Shown piece by piece: positions 1 to 9,286 of a stretch of 64,000 nt of DNA. This DNA comes from Niabella beijingensis (GTDB taxonomy: Bacteria > Bacteroidota > Bacteroidia > Chitinophagales > Chitinophagaceae). The stretch lies in assembly GCF_020034665.1 (NCBI RefSeq), contig NZ_JAIQDI010000002.1, forward strand, positions 1,488,001 through 1,552,000, written 5' to 3'. Numbering within the stretch: position 1 is the stretch's first letter; each line of letters opens with the position of its first letter. Below the pieces are notes generated by a model. It made no database searches and had not been told where the DNA came from. It was given only the letters and a program-made list of their open reading frames with translations. The translations under genes were made by a program, and so were the position numbers.

Positions 1-1082
1 CCGTTGGCCAGGGAAAGCATCCCCATCCGCTTGCCCCCATTAGGAACAATATTTTGCAATTCAGGAATCAGACTTCCATTTTTATTAAATAGTTTTTCCG
101 GGGCATAACTGCGCATCCACTCTTCCAGAAGCTGTAGCTGTTCCGGGTTGGATTTTACATCGGTTAAGGGTACCTGATGCGACCTGAAGGAGTTTTCGAT
201 CGGCTGATGATTCCATTCTTTTGGCCCTGTCCAGCCTTTTGGCGACCTCAGGACGATCATGGGCCACCCCTCGATTTCGGGCTCATTTGTAGTTCTGGCG
301 CGTTGTTGAAGTGTTCTGATTTGTGAATAGGCTTTGTCAAATGTTTCTGCCATTGCACGGTGCATAAGTATAGGATCACTGCCCTCTACAAAATGCACTT
401 CATACCCGTACCCGGTAAACAAGGCCTTAAGTTCGGGATCTGTTTTCCTTGCAAGTACAGTTGGCCCTGCTATCTTATATCCGTTTAAATGCAGAATAGG
501 GAGTACCGCTCCGTCCCTTATCGGGTTCAAAAAGCTCAGAGATTTCCAGCTACCTTCCAGAGGGGCCGTTTCGGCCTCACCATCGCCGACTACGCAGGCA
601 ACAATCAGGTCCGGATTGTCAAAAGCGGCACCAAAAGCATGTACCATTGCATATCCTAATTCTCCCCCTTCATGTATGGAACCCGGGGTATGTGCACTTA
701 CATGGCTGGGAATGCCGCCAGGAGTCGAAAACTGCCTGAATAATTTTTTCATACCTTTTTCATCCATAGATACTTTCGGGTATACTTCCGAGTAACTCCC
801 CTCCAGATAAGTATTAGCCACGATTGCCGGCGCCCCGTGTCCCGGACCACATACATAAAGGATATTGGCATTGGTATCCTTTATCAGGCGGTTAAGGTGT
901 ACATAAATAAAGCTTAAACCCGGTGATGTGCCCCAATGGCCGAGTAGTCTAGGCTTAATATGTGCGGCCTTTAGCGGTTCACGCAGCAGCGGGTTATCTT
1001 GTAAATATATTTGCCCGGCTGCAAGATAATTGGCTGCTTGCCAGTACCGGTGCATACTTTGCAATTGTTGTTCTGTTGTCAT
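1..1082 (-). CDS. xfp: Phosphoketolase (xylulose-5-P/fructose-6-P), N-terminal part, cut by window edge
   Basis: Thiamine-diphosphate enzyme that splits xylulose-5-phosphate or fructose-6-phosphate with phosphate to give acetyl phosphate plus glyceraldehyde-3-P or erythrose-4-P; cytoplasmic. The frame is open from the ATG at 1082 to base 1, about 360 residues of a protein usually near 790. Family motifs are visible: [19 protein letters not shown] near the N-terminus, [22 protein letters not shown], and the ThDP-binding GDGEAETAP (canonically GDGEAETGP, so Gly is Ala here). It starts 13 bases after the acetate kinase stop and is clearly in the same operon, so the acetyl phosphate made here would be turned into acetate and ATP by its neighbour. 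The C-terminal half lies outside the window. Confidence 0.95.
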   Translation of the reverse strand, partial: MTTEQQLQSMHRYWQAANYLAAGQIYLQDNPLLREPLKAAHIKPRLLGHWGTSPGLSFIYVHLNRLIKDTNANILYVCGPGHGAPAIVANTYLEGSYSEVYPKVSMDEKGMKKLFRQFSTPGGIPSHVSAHTPGSIHEGGELGYAMVHAFGAAFDNPDLIVACVVGDGEAETAPLEGSWKSLSFLNPIRDGAVLPILHLNGYKIAGPTVLARKTDPELKALFTGYGYEVHFVEGSDPILMHRAMAETFDKAYSQIRTLQQRARTTNEPEIEGWPMIVLRSPKGWTGPKEWNHQPIENSFRSHQVPLTDVKSNPEQLQLLEEWMRSYAPEKLFNKNGSLIPELQNIVPNGGKRMGMLSLAN

Positions 1083-1095
1083 AATTATTACGTTT

Positions 1096-2271
1096 TTAAG
1101 AAAAAAGAAGCATATGTTTTGCAATCATATAAGCTTCATCTGTTTTTATCACCCGTACTTTAACTGCAGAATTTTTTGAAGAAATAAGTTCACCGCTATT
1201 GCCATTCCCGGAGTTGATGCGAATACCCAGATATTGAAGACCGTCGCAAATCCTGTTTCTGATAACGGAAGCATGCTCTCCTATACCGCCGGTAAAGATC
1301 AGGGTGTCAATACCATTTAACACAGCCGTCATCGCCCCGATCATCTTTCTTATATTATAACAGAATAGGTCCAGGGCTTCGGCCACCTGGCTGTTCTCCA
1401 GCTCCAAGGAAAGGAGCGTTTCCAGGTCCGCACTTACTTCCGATACACCTTTTAGCCCTGATTCATGACTTAATAAATGTTCCAGGTCTGGGGCAGTCAT
1501 TTTCTTTTGTATTAAGAGATATAATAACACGCCAGGGTCAACATCGCCACACCTTGTACCCATCATTAACCCTCCGATAGGCGTCATTCCCATTGTCGTG
1601 TCAACGGATACACCGTTATTAACAGCAGCCAGACTGGAACCATTACCCAGGTGCGCAATTACTATTTTTCCGTTAGTTTCATCTGGGACAGATCTCTGAA
1701 GGTATTGCATAATATATTCAAATGAAAGGCCATGAAACCCATATTTTTGAACTCCTTCTTTCCATAGAAATCTTGGGAGGGGGTAGTATTTTGCATGTGG
1801 AGGAATGGAACTGTGGAAAAAAGTATCAAAACAGGCAATATGTTTCACTGTCGGAAATACTTTCATAAATGTACTGATTACATTCATTTCATCGGGGATA
1901 TGAGTTGGTGCTAATGATCGTATAGATTTCAAATACTCCAAAAAAACACTATCGATAAGCTCTGGCTGACGATGGGCTGTACCTCCCTGAACGATTCTGT
2001 AACCAATTGCAGTGACAGGAATTTCTTCAAGAAATAGCCACTGTGCAAACAACTGGGCGGCTGTTGCAAGGCTGTCGCAATGTTCTCTTGTATTGTTTAA
2101 AACCCGCTCTTTTTCTGTGGTTACCAAAAAATGACTTTCATCGTTACTAATATCCTGTATACTGCCCTTTAATACAAGGCCCAAATCTTTATCAACTTTA
2201 AATAGATTGATTTTTAGGCTGGAAGAGCCGGCGTTTACCGTTAAAAAGTATCGGTCCTCAATGGATTCCAT
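1096..2271 (-). CDS. ackA: Acetate kinase
   Basis: Converts acetyl phosphate and ADP to acetate and ATP, the energy-yielding last step of the phosphoketolase shunt. The 391-residue protein is about the usual family length (near 400). It shows the N-terminal VNAGSSSLK phosphate-binding motif, [36 protein letters not shown] and the C-terminal [14 protein letters not shown]. The start is the ATG at 2271. It is first in a leftward ackA-phosphoketolase operon and is divergent from the universal stress protein gene. The 176-base gap between them holds a Crp/Fnr-like dyad about 89 bases from this start, so induction under low oxygen or nitrosative stress is likely (inference). Confidence 0.96.
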   Translation of the reverse strand: MESIEDRYFLTVNAGSSSLKINLFKVDKDLGLVLKGSIQDISNDESHFLVTTEKERVLNNTREHCDSLATAAQLFAQWLFLEEIPVTAIGYRIVQGGTAHRQPELIDSVFLEYLKSIRSLAPTHIPDEMNVISTFMKVFPTVKHIACFDTFFHSSIPPHAKYYPLPRFLWKEGVQKYGFHGLSFEYIMQYLQRSVPDETNGKIVIAHLGNGSSLAAVNNGVSVDTTMGMTPIGGLMMGTRCGDVDPGVLLYLLIQKKMTAPDLEHLLSHESGLKGVSEVSADLETLLSLELENSQVAEALDLFCYNIRKMIGAMTAVLNGIDTLIFTGGIGEHASVIRNRICDGLQYLGIRINSGNGNSGELISSKNSAVKVRVIKTDEAYMIAKHMLLFS

Positions 2272-2352
2272 GTTTTTGTACTGTGTTTTAGTGACTCATT
2301 TGTGAGGTAACCATAATTTATTACAAAAGAAATCAGAAAAGAGTTGGCTCAG

Positions 2353-2368
2353 AATGATCAATATCATT
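2353..2368. promoter_or_regulatory. Crp/Fnr-family-like operator in divergent promoter
   Basis: AATGATCAATATCATT is a perfect inverted repeat (6-bp arms, 4-bp centre). Its core ATGAT-N4-ATCAT resembles the FNR/DNR/NnrR box TTGAT-N4-ATCAA. Its centre is about 89 bases from the ackA start and 87 bases from the universal-stress start, so one site could serve both directions. No regulator of this family is encoded in the window. Confidence 0.55.
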
Positions 2369-2447
2369 GAATTGGATGTGTTAAGTCATCAATCAGGGGA
2401 TATGACAATCCTATTTTAGCATGTATTAAATATAAAATAGCTTAATA

Positions 2448-3320
2448 ATGAAAACCATTATTGCAGCCACAAATTTTTCCGAGGTCTCAAATCATGCAGT
2501 GGCTTTTGCCGCGGATGTGGCAAAGACTATAAAGGCACGCCTGATTATTTTTAATGTAATTGGCCTTGTGCCTGCTATGTCGGATGCCCGGCTGCCATTG
2601 GAGGCCTGTGATGCCACTATCGAGGAATCAGATAAATTATTAAAGGAATTGTTTTCAAAAATAAAGGCAAGAGTCAATAATGAAATAGAAGTGAAGATAT
2701 TGTATAAGGTAGGATCGGTGATCAGTGAACTGAATGCATTGTGCCAACGGGAAAAGCCCTTTGCAATTTTCATTGCGGCTCAATTTGTTACCGCATTTGA
2801 GCGATTCATCTTAGGTACTTATGCTGTTTCCATCGCAAAGTACAGCGCCTTTCCCGTTGTTGTCGTTCCGCTATCTGCAACCATGACCGGATTTAAAAAA
2901 ATGGCTATTGCCATTGATTTCAAATTGGATAGTTCCGTGGAATGGCGTTTTTTAAGAAATTGGTTAAAATTATTTCACCCGCAAGTGGATATTGTATATG
3001 TAACTTCCGACACAACAGCCCCGGCTAATAAAGCAGCAATGACGATCAATGTGAACGCTCAACTAAAGGGTTTCGGCTTGCGATATTATTTTTTAACGAA
3101 TGATAATGTCGTTGATGGGATTAAGGAATATATAGTTGAAAATAAACCCGATTTATTAATCATGTTGGTAAATAAGCATCGTTTTTTTCATAAAAGTGTA
3201 ACAAAACCATTTATTGAAGCGCCTTCGGTCCCGGTGCTGTTTTTATCTTCAAAATTTAAAAGCAATGTGATGTCCTCTGCATTTGAAAGGCCAGGGCCAG
3301 CGACAGACACTTCAAAATAA
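2448..3320 (+). CDS. Universal stress protein, two tandem UspA domains
   Basis: A 290-residue cytoplasmic protein of the UspA superfamily. The first domain (about residues 1-145) begins KTIIAATNFSEVSNHAVAFA, the typical Usp start, and ends with the FPVVVVPL strand. The second domain (about 150-280) starts with MAIAIDF and ends with VPVLFLS. It is a tandem Usp rather than a single-domain one. The nucleotide-binding G-2x-G-9x-G(S/T) motif is not obvious, so it may belong to the non-ATP-binding type. It is divergent from ackA and is followed after 45 bases by the Mg2+ ATPase in the same direction. Such proteins are commonly part of microaerobic or stationary-phase regulons, which fits its neighbours; its exact role is unknown. 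Confidence 0.88.
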   Translation: MKTIIAATNFSEVSNHAVAFAADVAKTIKARLIIFNVIGLVPAMSDARLPLEACDATIEESDKLLKELFSKIKARVNNEIEVKILYKVGSVISELNALCQREKPFAIFIAAQFVTAFERFILGTYAVSIAKYSAFPVVVVPLSATMTGFKKMAIAIDFKLDSSVEWRFLRNWLKLFHPQVDIVYVTSDTTAPANKAAMTINVNAQLKGFGLRYYFLTNDNVVDGIKEYIVENKPDLLIMLVNKHRFFHKSVTKPFIEAPSVPVLFLSSKFKSNVMSSAFERPGPATDTSK

Positions 3321-3365
3321 AGGATGTACAACCTTTGATCAGTTTATTGCAATAGCATTCCAGTT

Positions 3366-5903
3366 ATGAGTTATCAATCACAGTTAAATACCGAAAGCTT
3401 CTGGAGTAGCTCTGTTGAAGATCTTTTTTCGCAGCTTTCCTGTAATAGGGATGGCTTAAGCAGTGAGGACGCGGCTTACCGGTTAAAACAATATGGTCCT
3501 AACTTGGTTAAAGACAATAATCGGACTTCACTTTTATTACTGTTTCTCCGGCAATTTAAAAGTCCGATAACGATAATGCTCATTACAACAGCAGTCTTAT
3601 CCGCGTTTTTAGGCGATGTTTCCGATATGTTGATCATATTGTTGATTGTGTTTGTCAGTAGTTACCTGAGTTTCTGGCAGGAAAAGGGAGCCAATAAGGC
3701 CGTTCAAGAGCTGCTTAAGTTGGTCCAATTGCGCTTTTCAGTTATTCGGGATGGTTGTAAACAGGAAGTTCCATTTGAAGCCGCTGTTCCAGGTGATATT
3801 GTTCAGCTTACGGCGGGCGATATTATTCCTGCAGATTGCCTCTTATTGGATTCCAACGAACTGTTCGTGGACGAGGCCACTTTTACAGGAGAATCATTTC
3901 CTGTTGAGAAAAGAAAGGGAATAGTAGCTGCAGATGCTCCGTTAATGAAGCGGTTAAATACTCTTTTTATGGGATCCAGCGTCGTTAGCGGAAAAGCTAC
4001 TGCTTTGGTGATACATACAAGAGTATATACGGAGTTCGGAAAAATTGCCGCCAACCTTCAAATAGCAGCAGTTGAGACAGATTTTGAGAAAGGTATTCGA
4101 AGGTTTGGTTATTTGCTGATGGAACTAACGCTGCTATTAGTGCTTTCCATTTTCGCGATCAATGTACTGCTTCATAAACCTGCATTAGATTCTTTTTTGT
4201 TTTCTCTCGCACTCGCAGTGGGTCTTACACCGCAATTGCTCCCGGCAATAGTAAGCATTAACCTGTCCACCGGAGCATCACGGATGGCAGCCCAAAAGGT
4301 GGTAGTAAAACGATTATCATCTATTGAGAATCTCGGAAGCATGAATGTGCTTTGTTCCGATAAGACAGGGACGCTTACAGAAGGCAAAGTAGTATTGAAA
4401 GAAGCTTTGGATGCAGGGGGTAAGACCAGTCAAAAAGCAGCGCAATATGCCTGGATGAATGCGGCACTGCAGCAAGGATTTCATAATCCCATCGACGAGG
4501 CAATAATGACTGCATTTTCTGAGTACCGTTACAATTACAAGATAATCGGAGAGATACCCTATGATTTTATTCGCAAGCGACTGTCCGTTCAGGTTTTAGA
4601 TAACGATGGAAGTCTGATGGTTACCAAGGGGGCATTTAAAAATGTGTTGGACTGCTGTAACCGGGTAGAAACAGCAGAAGGTATTGTTCCCGTTGACGAA
4701 TTAATGCAGGATTTAAATCACCGCTTTGAAGTATTAAGTAACGAGGGCGCACGTATATTGGGGATTTCTTACCGGCGCTTTCCAACATCATCAATAGTTC
4801 AGAAGGATGATGAAGTTGAGATGGTGTTCCTGGGATTTATTACTTTTTTTGACCCCCTCAAGGGAGATATTATAGAAACCTTGAAGAAAATGAACGAATC
4901 GGGTGTGGCTTTAAAAGTGATAACCGGTGACAATGCCCTGATTAGTGCCCGGATGGCAGAAAATATTGGGTTGAAATCTGCTGCAATACTCACGGGAATA
5001 GAGCTGCGTGAAATAAGTGATCCTGCCTTGCTTCAGAGAGTCCGTCAGGTTGACGTATTTGCTGAGATGGAGCCCAATCAAAAAGAACGGATCATCCGGG
5101 CACTTAAAAGATCCGGATGTGTTGTAGGGTATATGGGAGATGGTATCAATGACGCGTCGGCATTACATGTAGCCGACGTGGGCATTTCCGTTGATTCGGC
5201 AGCAGATGTTGCCAAGCAGGCAGCAGATATTGTACTACTAAAACGAGACCTTGGGGTTTTATTGAATGGTATCATTGAGGGGCGCAAAACTTTTGCAAAT
5301 ACAATGAAGTACATTTTTATAGCAACAAGCGCCAATTTCGGGAATATGTTTAGTATGGCCGGTGCCTCATTATTCCTGCGTTTTTTACCATTACTACCCA
5401 AGCAGATCTTACTCACCAATCTTTTGACTGATTTCCCGGAGACGGCAATTGCCAGAGACAATGTTGATCCGCAGTCGATCAAACACCCTCAGCGTTGGAA
5501 TCTTTCATTCATCCGTAAGTTTATGATCGTATTTGGTTTACTGAGTTCCGTTTTTGATTACCTTACTTTTGGTGTACTCATATTTTTGTTGCATGCCAAT
5601 GAAAAAGAATTTCAATCGGGTTGGTTTACGGAATCTGTTATATCGGCAGTGATGGTGCTACTTATTGTGCGGACCCGGCTTCCGTTCTTCAAAAGCAGGC
5701 CGGGAAAATTGCTTACGCGGGCAGCTATTGTAATTGTGCTGGTTGTGCTAATATTACCCTTCACACCAGTTGGCTTATTTTTGGGTTTTGTGCCATTGCC
5801 ATTTTCTTTTTATGGGTGGATGCTGCTGATTGTTATGGGATATGCTGCTACTGCAGAGTATGTAAAGCGAAGATTCTATCTTAAAATGACTATACGGAAG
5901 TAA
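3366..5903 (+). CDS. mgtA: Magnesium-importing P-type ATPase (MgtA/MgtB type)
   Basis: Inner-membrane P3B-type ATPase that couples ATP hydrolysis to Mg2+ import. The 845-residue protein has the cation-ATPase N-domain (about 10-75), two N-terminal membrane helices, actuator motif TGES (in ATFTGESFPVEK), the phosphorylation motif DKTGTLTEG with the aspartate at residue 332, the hinge MGDGINDASALHVADVGISVD, and a C-terminal membrane bundle. The sequence ATSANFGNMFSMAGASL and the N-terminus match the MgtA/MgtB subgroup rather than Ca2+ or heavy-metal pumps. It is slightly shorter than enterobacterial MgtA (about 900). It follows the universal stress gene by 45 bases and may be co-transcribed. I see no long leader that could hold a Mg2+ riboswitch. 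Confidence 0.9.
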   Translation: MSYQSQLNTESFWSSSVEDLFSQLSCNRDGLSSEDAAYRLKQYGPNLVKDNNRTSLLLLFLRQFKSPITIMLITTAVLSAFLGDVSDMLIILLIVFVSSYLSFWQEKGANKAVQELLKLVQLRFSVIRDGCKQEVPFEAAVPGDIVQLTAGDIIPADCLLLDSNELFVDEATFTGESFPVEKRKGIVAADAPLMKRLNTLFMGSSVVSGKATALVIHTRVYTEFGKIAANLQIAAVETDFEKGIRRFGYLLMELTLLLVLSIFAINVLLHKPALDSFLFSLALAVGLTPQLLPAIVSINLSTGASRMAAQKVVVKRLSSIENLGSMNVLCSDKTGTLTEGKVVLKEALDAGGKTSQKAAQYAWMNAALQQGFHNPIDEAIMTAFSEYRYNYKIIGEIPYDFIRKRLSVQVLDNDGSLMVTKGAFKNVLDCCNRVETAEGIVPVDELMQDLNHRFEVLSNEGARILGISYRRFPTSSIVQKDDEVEMVFLGFITFFDPLKGDIIETLKKMNESGVALKVITGDNALISARMAENIGLKSAAILTGIELREISDPALLQRVRQVDVFAEMEPNQKERIIRALKRSGCVVGYMGDGINDASALHVADVGISVDSAADVAKQAADIVLLKRDLGVLLNGIIEGRKTFANTMKYIFIATSANFGNMFSMAGASLFLRFLPLLPKQILLTNLLTDFPETAIARDNVDPQSIKHPQRWNLSFIRKFMIVFGLLSSVFDYLTFGVLIFLLHANEKEFQSGWFTESVISAVMVLLIVRTRLPFFKSRPGKLLTRAAIVIVLVVLILPFTPVGLFLGFVPLPFSFYGWMLLIVMGYAATAEYVKRRFYLKMTIRK

Positions 5904-6007
5904 TACAGATATTGATTGTTGAATTTTTGAAGAGTGTGGGATCTTATTTGGAGCTACATTGATTAAACGGATCGTCAATTGTAAATGATTTTTCTGGTTT
6001 TGAAAAG

Positions 6008-6028
6008 TTAGTAACTTTAAGCTACTAA
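6008..6028. promoter_or_regulatory. 21-bp dyad upstream of the NO reductase gene
   Basis: Half-sites TTAGTAACTT and AAGCTACTAA around a single central base form a near-perfect inverted repeat (9 of 10 pairs). It overlaps a second perfect dyad at 6004-6018 (AAAGTT-AGT-AACTTT). It lies about 105 bases before the qNOR start. The size and layout (two arms of about 10 with an AT-rich centre) resemble operators of dimeric regulators such as Rrf2/NsrR, but the sequence is not the known NsrR consensus. The regulator is unknown. Confidence 0.5.
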
Positions 6029-6133
6029 GCTCTGCTGTCAGACATATTAAGTTATTGTAGTGAGATTGCGTTTGAGCATAAACGGGCTCCCATAGAAAAT
6101 CCAATGCTTTATAATACAAAACTATAGATAATT

Positions 6134-8377
6134 ATGACACCTAAAAAACTATGGAGCTGGCTTGCCACAGTCATTGTAGCATCTTTTGCGGTGCTTTTAT
6201 ACTTTGGAGTAGATATTTATCGTAAAATACCCCCAATTCCTGACAAAGTGGTTGAGACAGGTGGCCAGCTACTATATACCGGCCAGGATATAAAAGATGG
6301 TCAGAATGTCTGGCAATCGATCGGAGGGCAAACCGTGGGTAGCGTATGGGGACATGGGGCATATATTGCTCCGGATTGGACGGCAGATTATCTCCATCGC
6401 GAAGCTTCTTTATTGCTCGAAGAATTGGCGAAAAAAGATGGTAAGATATATCGGGAGCTTCCTGACGAAGAGCAGGCTAAATATGGGATCTTGTTAAAAA
6501 GAGAGTTGCGTACCAATACATTTGATGAAAAAACGAATGCAATTGTTGTTTCGCCAGAGCGAGCTAGGGTATACAAGCAATTAGAGGAGTATTATGCTAA
6601 ACTTTTTATGGGTGATTCTTCGATGACAAAATTACGAAATGCCTATGCCATACCTGTGCATACGATCAAAGATAGTAGCCGTATGAATAAGATGACTGCT
6701 TTCTTTTCCTGGAGCACCTGGGTCTGTGTTACGAATCGACCTGGCAATGACGTATCTTATACAAATAACTGGCCGCATGAAGAACTGGTAGGCAATACGC
6801 CATCTGGATCTTTATTCTTATGGTCGGGATTTAGCGTGCTGATGCTTTTAACCTGTTTAGGAATTTTGGTGCTGTATCATGCGCGGAATAAGGACGATGA
6901 AATGAGCGAAAAACCCCCGTTGGAAGATCCGCTGCGAAATATGAAACCCACTGCGTCAATGAAAGCAACCCTGAAGTATGTCTGGATTGTTGCTCTTTTG
7001 ATCTTGGTGCAAATGCTATCGGGTGTTATTACAGCGCATTATGGTGTAGAAGGGAGTGCTTTTTATGGGATACCGCTGGATCGGTTTCTGCCCCAATCTG
7101 TTTCCCGTAGCTGGCACGTACAGTTAGCTATTTTCTGGATTGCCACATCGTGGCTGGCAACGGGTTTGTATATAGCACCCGCTGTTTCAGGATATGAGCC
7201 TAAATATCAAAAATTGGGTGTAAACATACTGTTCAGTGCTCTATTAATTGTTGTGCTTGGTTCGCTCGCTGGTCAATGGATGGGTGTTATGCAAAAATTG
7301 GGCCTTGTTGACAATTTCCTTTGGGGACATCAGGGGTATGAATATCTTGAATTGGGAAGAATCTGGCAGATTTTGCTATTGATTGGTTTACTCCTTTGGT
7401 TGGTGTTAATGCTGAGAGCGCTAATGCCGGCTTTGAAAAGAAAAGATGAAAATCGACATTTACTAATCCTTTTTGTTGTGGCTTCAGTAGCCATTGCTCT
7501 ATTTTATGGGGCTGGGCTCATGTATGGCCGACAGACGCATCTGGCCATTGCTGAATATTGGCGATGGTGGGTGGTACATCTCTGGGTAGAAGGATTTTTT
7601 GAAGTTTTTGCAACGGTCGTGGCAGGTTTTTTATTTACCAGACTGGGATTACTAAGAATAAAGTCAGCAACAAACGCAGTATTGTTCTCCACTATTATAT
7701 TTTTATCCGGAGGTATTTTAGGAACCTTTCATCACCTGTATTTTTCGGCAACACCAACCGCAGTTCTAGCGCTAGGTGCTACTTTCAGCGCATTGGAAAT
7801 TGTTCCGTTGGTGCTGATCGGATACGAGGCCTACCATAACTACCAGCTTAGTAAGTCTACAAAATGGATCAAAGCTTACAAATGGCCCATTTACTGTTTT
7901 ATCGCAATGTGTTTCTGGAATTTTCTGGGTGCAGGCATCTTTGGCTTTGCTATAAATCCACCAATTGCATTGTATTATATTCAGGGGCTGAATACAACAG
8001 CAGTCCATGGCCACGCGGCACTCTTTGGTGTATACGGTATTCTGGGAATAGGATTAATGCTATTTGTGCTGAGGGGGCTATACCCGGAACGACAGTGGAA
8101 TGATAAGCTGATAGGGTGGGCTTTTTGGCTTACAAACATAGGCTTGTTGGTTATGGTAACCATAAGCCTTTTGCCAATTGGCATTATGCAATCTGCGGCA
8201 TCCATTAAAAACGGATACTGGTATGCCCGGTCAGCAGAGTTTATGCAGACTGATGTGATGCATTTTTTGCGATGGATGCGTGTGCCTGGTGATATTTTGC
8301 TCGCAATAGGAGAACTGTTACTGGTAGTTTTTATTATAGGCCTAAAGTTTGGCTGGTCCTTAAAAGAAAAAAGGTGA
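6134..8377 (+). CDS. norB: Quinol-dependent nitric oxide reductase (qNOR)
   Basis: Membrane enzyme of the heme-copper oxidase superfamily that reduces two NO to N2O with electrons from quinol; used for NO detoxification or denitrification. The 747-residue length and a long N-terminal extension (about residues 1-230, with GGQLLYTGQDIKDGQNVWQS) are diagnostic of single-subunit qNOR, where the extension replaces the NorC cytochrome. No CxxCH heme c motif is present in it, as expected for qNOR. The catalytic part has WWVVHLWVEGFFE, the HHLYF pair and the HGHAALFGVYG histidines, with about 14 membrane segments overall. It stands alone in its transcript after a 230-base gap containing a strong dyad. 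In this setting it is probably an NO-defence enzyme, since no other denitrification gene is seen. Confidence 0.95.
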   Translation: MTPKKLWSWLATVIVASFAVLLYFGVDIYRKIPPIPDKVVETGGQLLYTGQDIKDGQNVWQSIGGQTVGSVWGHGAYIAPDWTADYLHREASLLLEELAKKDGKIYRELPDEEQAKYGILLKRELRTNTFDEKTNAIVVSPERARVYKQLEEYYAKLFMGDSSMTKLRNAYAIPVHTIKDSSRMNKMTAFFSWSTWVCVTNRPGNDVSYTNNWPHEELVGNTPSGSLFLWSGFSVLMLLTCLGILVLYHARNKDDEMSEKPPLEDPLRNMKPTASMKATLKYVWIVALLILVQMLSGVITAHYGVEGSAFYGIPLDRFLPQSVSRSWHVQLAIFWIATSWLATGLYIAPAVSGYEPKYQKLGVNILFSALLIVVLGSLAGQWMGVMQKLGLVDNFLWGHQGYEYLELGRIWQILLLIGLLLWLVLMLRALMPALKRKDENRHLLILFVVASVAIALFYGAGLMYGRQTHLAIAEYWRWWVVHLWVEGFFEVFATVVAGFLFTRLGLLRIKSATNAVLFSTIIFLSGGILGTFHHLYFSATPTAVLALGATFSALEIVPLVLIGYEAYHNYQLSKSTKWIKAYKWPIYCFIAMCFWNFLGAGIFGFAINPPIALYYIQGLNTTAVHGHAALFGVYGILGIGLMLFVLRGLYPERQWNDKLIGWAFWLTNIGLLVMVTISLLPIGIMQSAASIKNGYWYARSAEFMQTDVMHFLRWMRVPGDILLAIGELLLVVFIIGLKFGWSLKEKR

Positions 8378-8510
8378 TGTCGTTCAAATAAAATGACTAT
8401 AACGGATAATAGGATTAGTGCTTAAAAAGAGTTAACTTCAGTAATAAAGTTCTTTAATATCTCCGGGAAATCTCCATGTGCAAATTGTATGCAAATTTCT
8501 CAAAAACAAA

Positions 8511-8534
8511 AAAGGCTCGCTTGTGCGAACCTTT
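8511..8534 (-). terminator. Rho-independent terminator after tRNA-Leu
   Basis: Hairpin AAAGGCTCGC / GCGAACCTTT with loop TTGT and one internal mismatch. Read on the minus strand it is followed by a T-rich run (plus-strand bases 8502-8513 are mostly A). It lies 20 bases after the 3' end of tRNA-Leu. Confidence 0.75.
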
Positions 8535-8553
8535 CTATCTGATTGATAATCAG

Positions 8554-8640
8554 TGCCCCGGGCGGGACTTGAACCCGCACGGACATTGCTGCCCACAGGA
8601 TTTTAAGTCCTGCGTGTCTACCAATTCCACCACCAGGGCA
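8554..8640 (-). tRNA. tRNA-Leu (anticodon UAA)
   Basis: An 87-base type II tRNA on the minus strand. The acceptor stem TGCCCTG pairs with CGGGGCA; the D-arm contains TTGGTAGACACG; the anticodon loop CTTAAAA gives anticodon TAA, reading UUA leucine codons; a long variable arm and the T-loop GTTCAAGTCC region follow. CCA is not encoded. Confidence 0.95.
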
Positions 8641-8710
8641 ATATTTTAAGAACTCAGACCTTTGCTGTCATCATCGGCCAGGAATAACTCGAGCGCTGTG
8701 TGTCTACCAT

Positions 8711-8726
8711 CCCGATAGCTATCGGG
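8711..8726. repeat. Short perfect palindrome between the tRNA genes
   Basis: CCCGATAGCTATCGGG is a 16-bp perfect palindrome. A second short dyad follows at about 8756-8779, with arms GGTTCT and AGAACC flanking ACATGTCGA. Both look like small dispersed palindromic repeats common in Bacteroidota intergenic DNA; the second is not followed by a T-run and is not a terminator. Confidence 0.5.
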
Positions 8727-8793
8727 AAATAAGTTAAGAACTACTTCACGGGGCTGGTTCTGAACATGTCGAAGAACCAACGCCCAAAAAAAA

Positions 8794-8811
8794 TCCTCTC
8801 TATTGAGAGGA
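8794..8811 (-). terminator. Rho-independent terminator after tRNA-Gly
   Basis: Perfect 7-bp stem TCCTCTC / GAGAGGA with a TATT loop. On the minus strand it is followed by eight Ts (plus-strand A run 8786-8793). It lies 12 bases after tRNA-Gly. Confidence 0.85.
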
Positions 8812-8823
8812 CCTTTTTTCGTG

Positions 8824-8896
<73 letters not shown>

Positions 8897-9000
8897 ATTT
8901 ATAAGAACTTTTGTATTCTTCTCAAGTATTGGATTGTTACTTAAGGGGTTGCAAATATAAGCGATTTATTTTTATTACAAAAAAAATCGGCAACTTTTTT

Positions 9001-9243
9001 TTATTTATACTTCGGAGTATATAAAGTGCTTTCCTGAATGGTAACAGCAGGCTTTTCAAATCTCTTGGTATAAAGACGGTAACAGCCTCCCCATGTAAAC
9101 AGGATCAGACAGGCAAATGTCAGGTAAAATAAAAAGGCAGAAGATGAAACCCAACTGAATTTAAAATCCTTTTTCTGGCTTTGCTTTAATTCTTCCTGGT
9201 ATTCCTGTTCTTTTATTTGCTCAACGTCAAAATTATGTTCCAT
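9001..9243 (-). CDS. Small single-pass membrane protein, unknown function
   Basis: An 80-residue protein. A charged N-terminal half (about residues 1-27, with EQIKEQEYQEELKQSQKK) precedes one membrane helix (about 33-52, FLFYLTFACLILFTWGGCY) and a short polar tail. I do not recognise the family. The start is supported by an exact Bacteroidota -7 element 24-31 bases upstream (9267-9274). It follows the tRNA-Gly gene in map order but is transcribed in the same leftward direction from its own promoter. GT2 ends 43 bases to its right. The role is unknown; the topology suggests the charged N-terminal segment faces the cytoplasm. Confidence 0.7.
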   Translation of the reverse strand: MEHNFDVEQIKEQEYQEELKQSQKKDFKFSWVSSSAFLFYLTFACLILFTWGGCYRLYTKRFEKPAVTIQESTLYTPKYK

Positions 9244-9266
9244 TCTGTATCAGTAATATTATGCCG

Positions 9267-9274
9267 CAAAAATA
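9267..9274 (-). promoter_or_regulatory. -7 promoter element (TAnnTTTG) for the small membrane protein gene
   Basis: Minus-strand TATTTTTG, an exact match to the Bacteroidota -7 consensus, placed so that transcription would begin roughly 15-20 bases before the ATG at 9243. A clear -33 TTTG is not visible. Confidence 0.5.
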
Positions 9275-9286
9275 AGGATCTATTTA

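Noticed and set aside
334..795. Plus-strand open frame of 153 codons
   Set aside because: It lies antisense to the phosphoketolase gene, whose motifs are clear.
3321..3365. Mg2+ riboswitch before mgtA
   Set aside because: The gap is only 45 bases and shows no complex fold.
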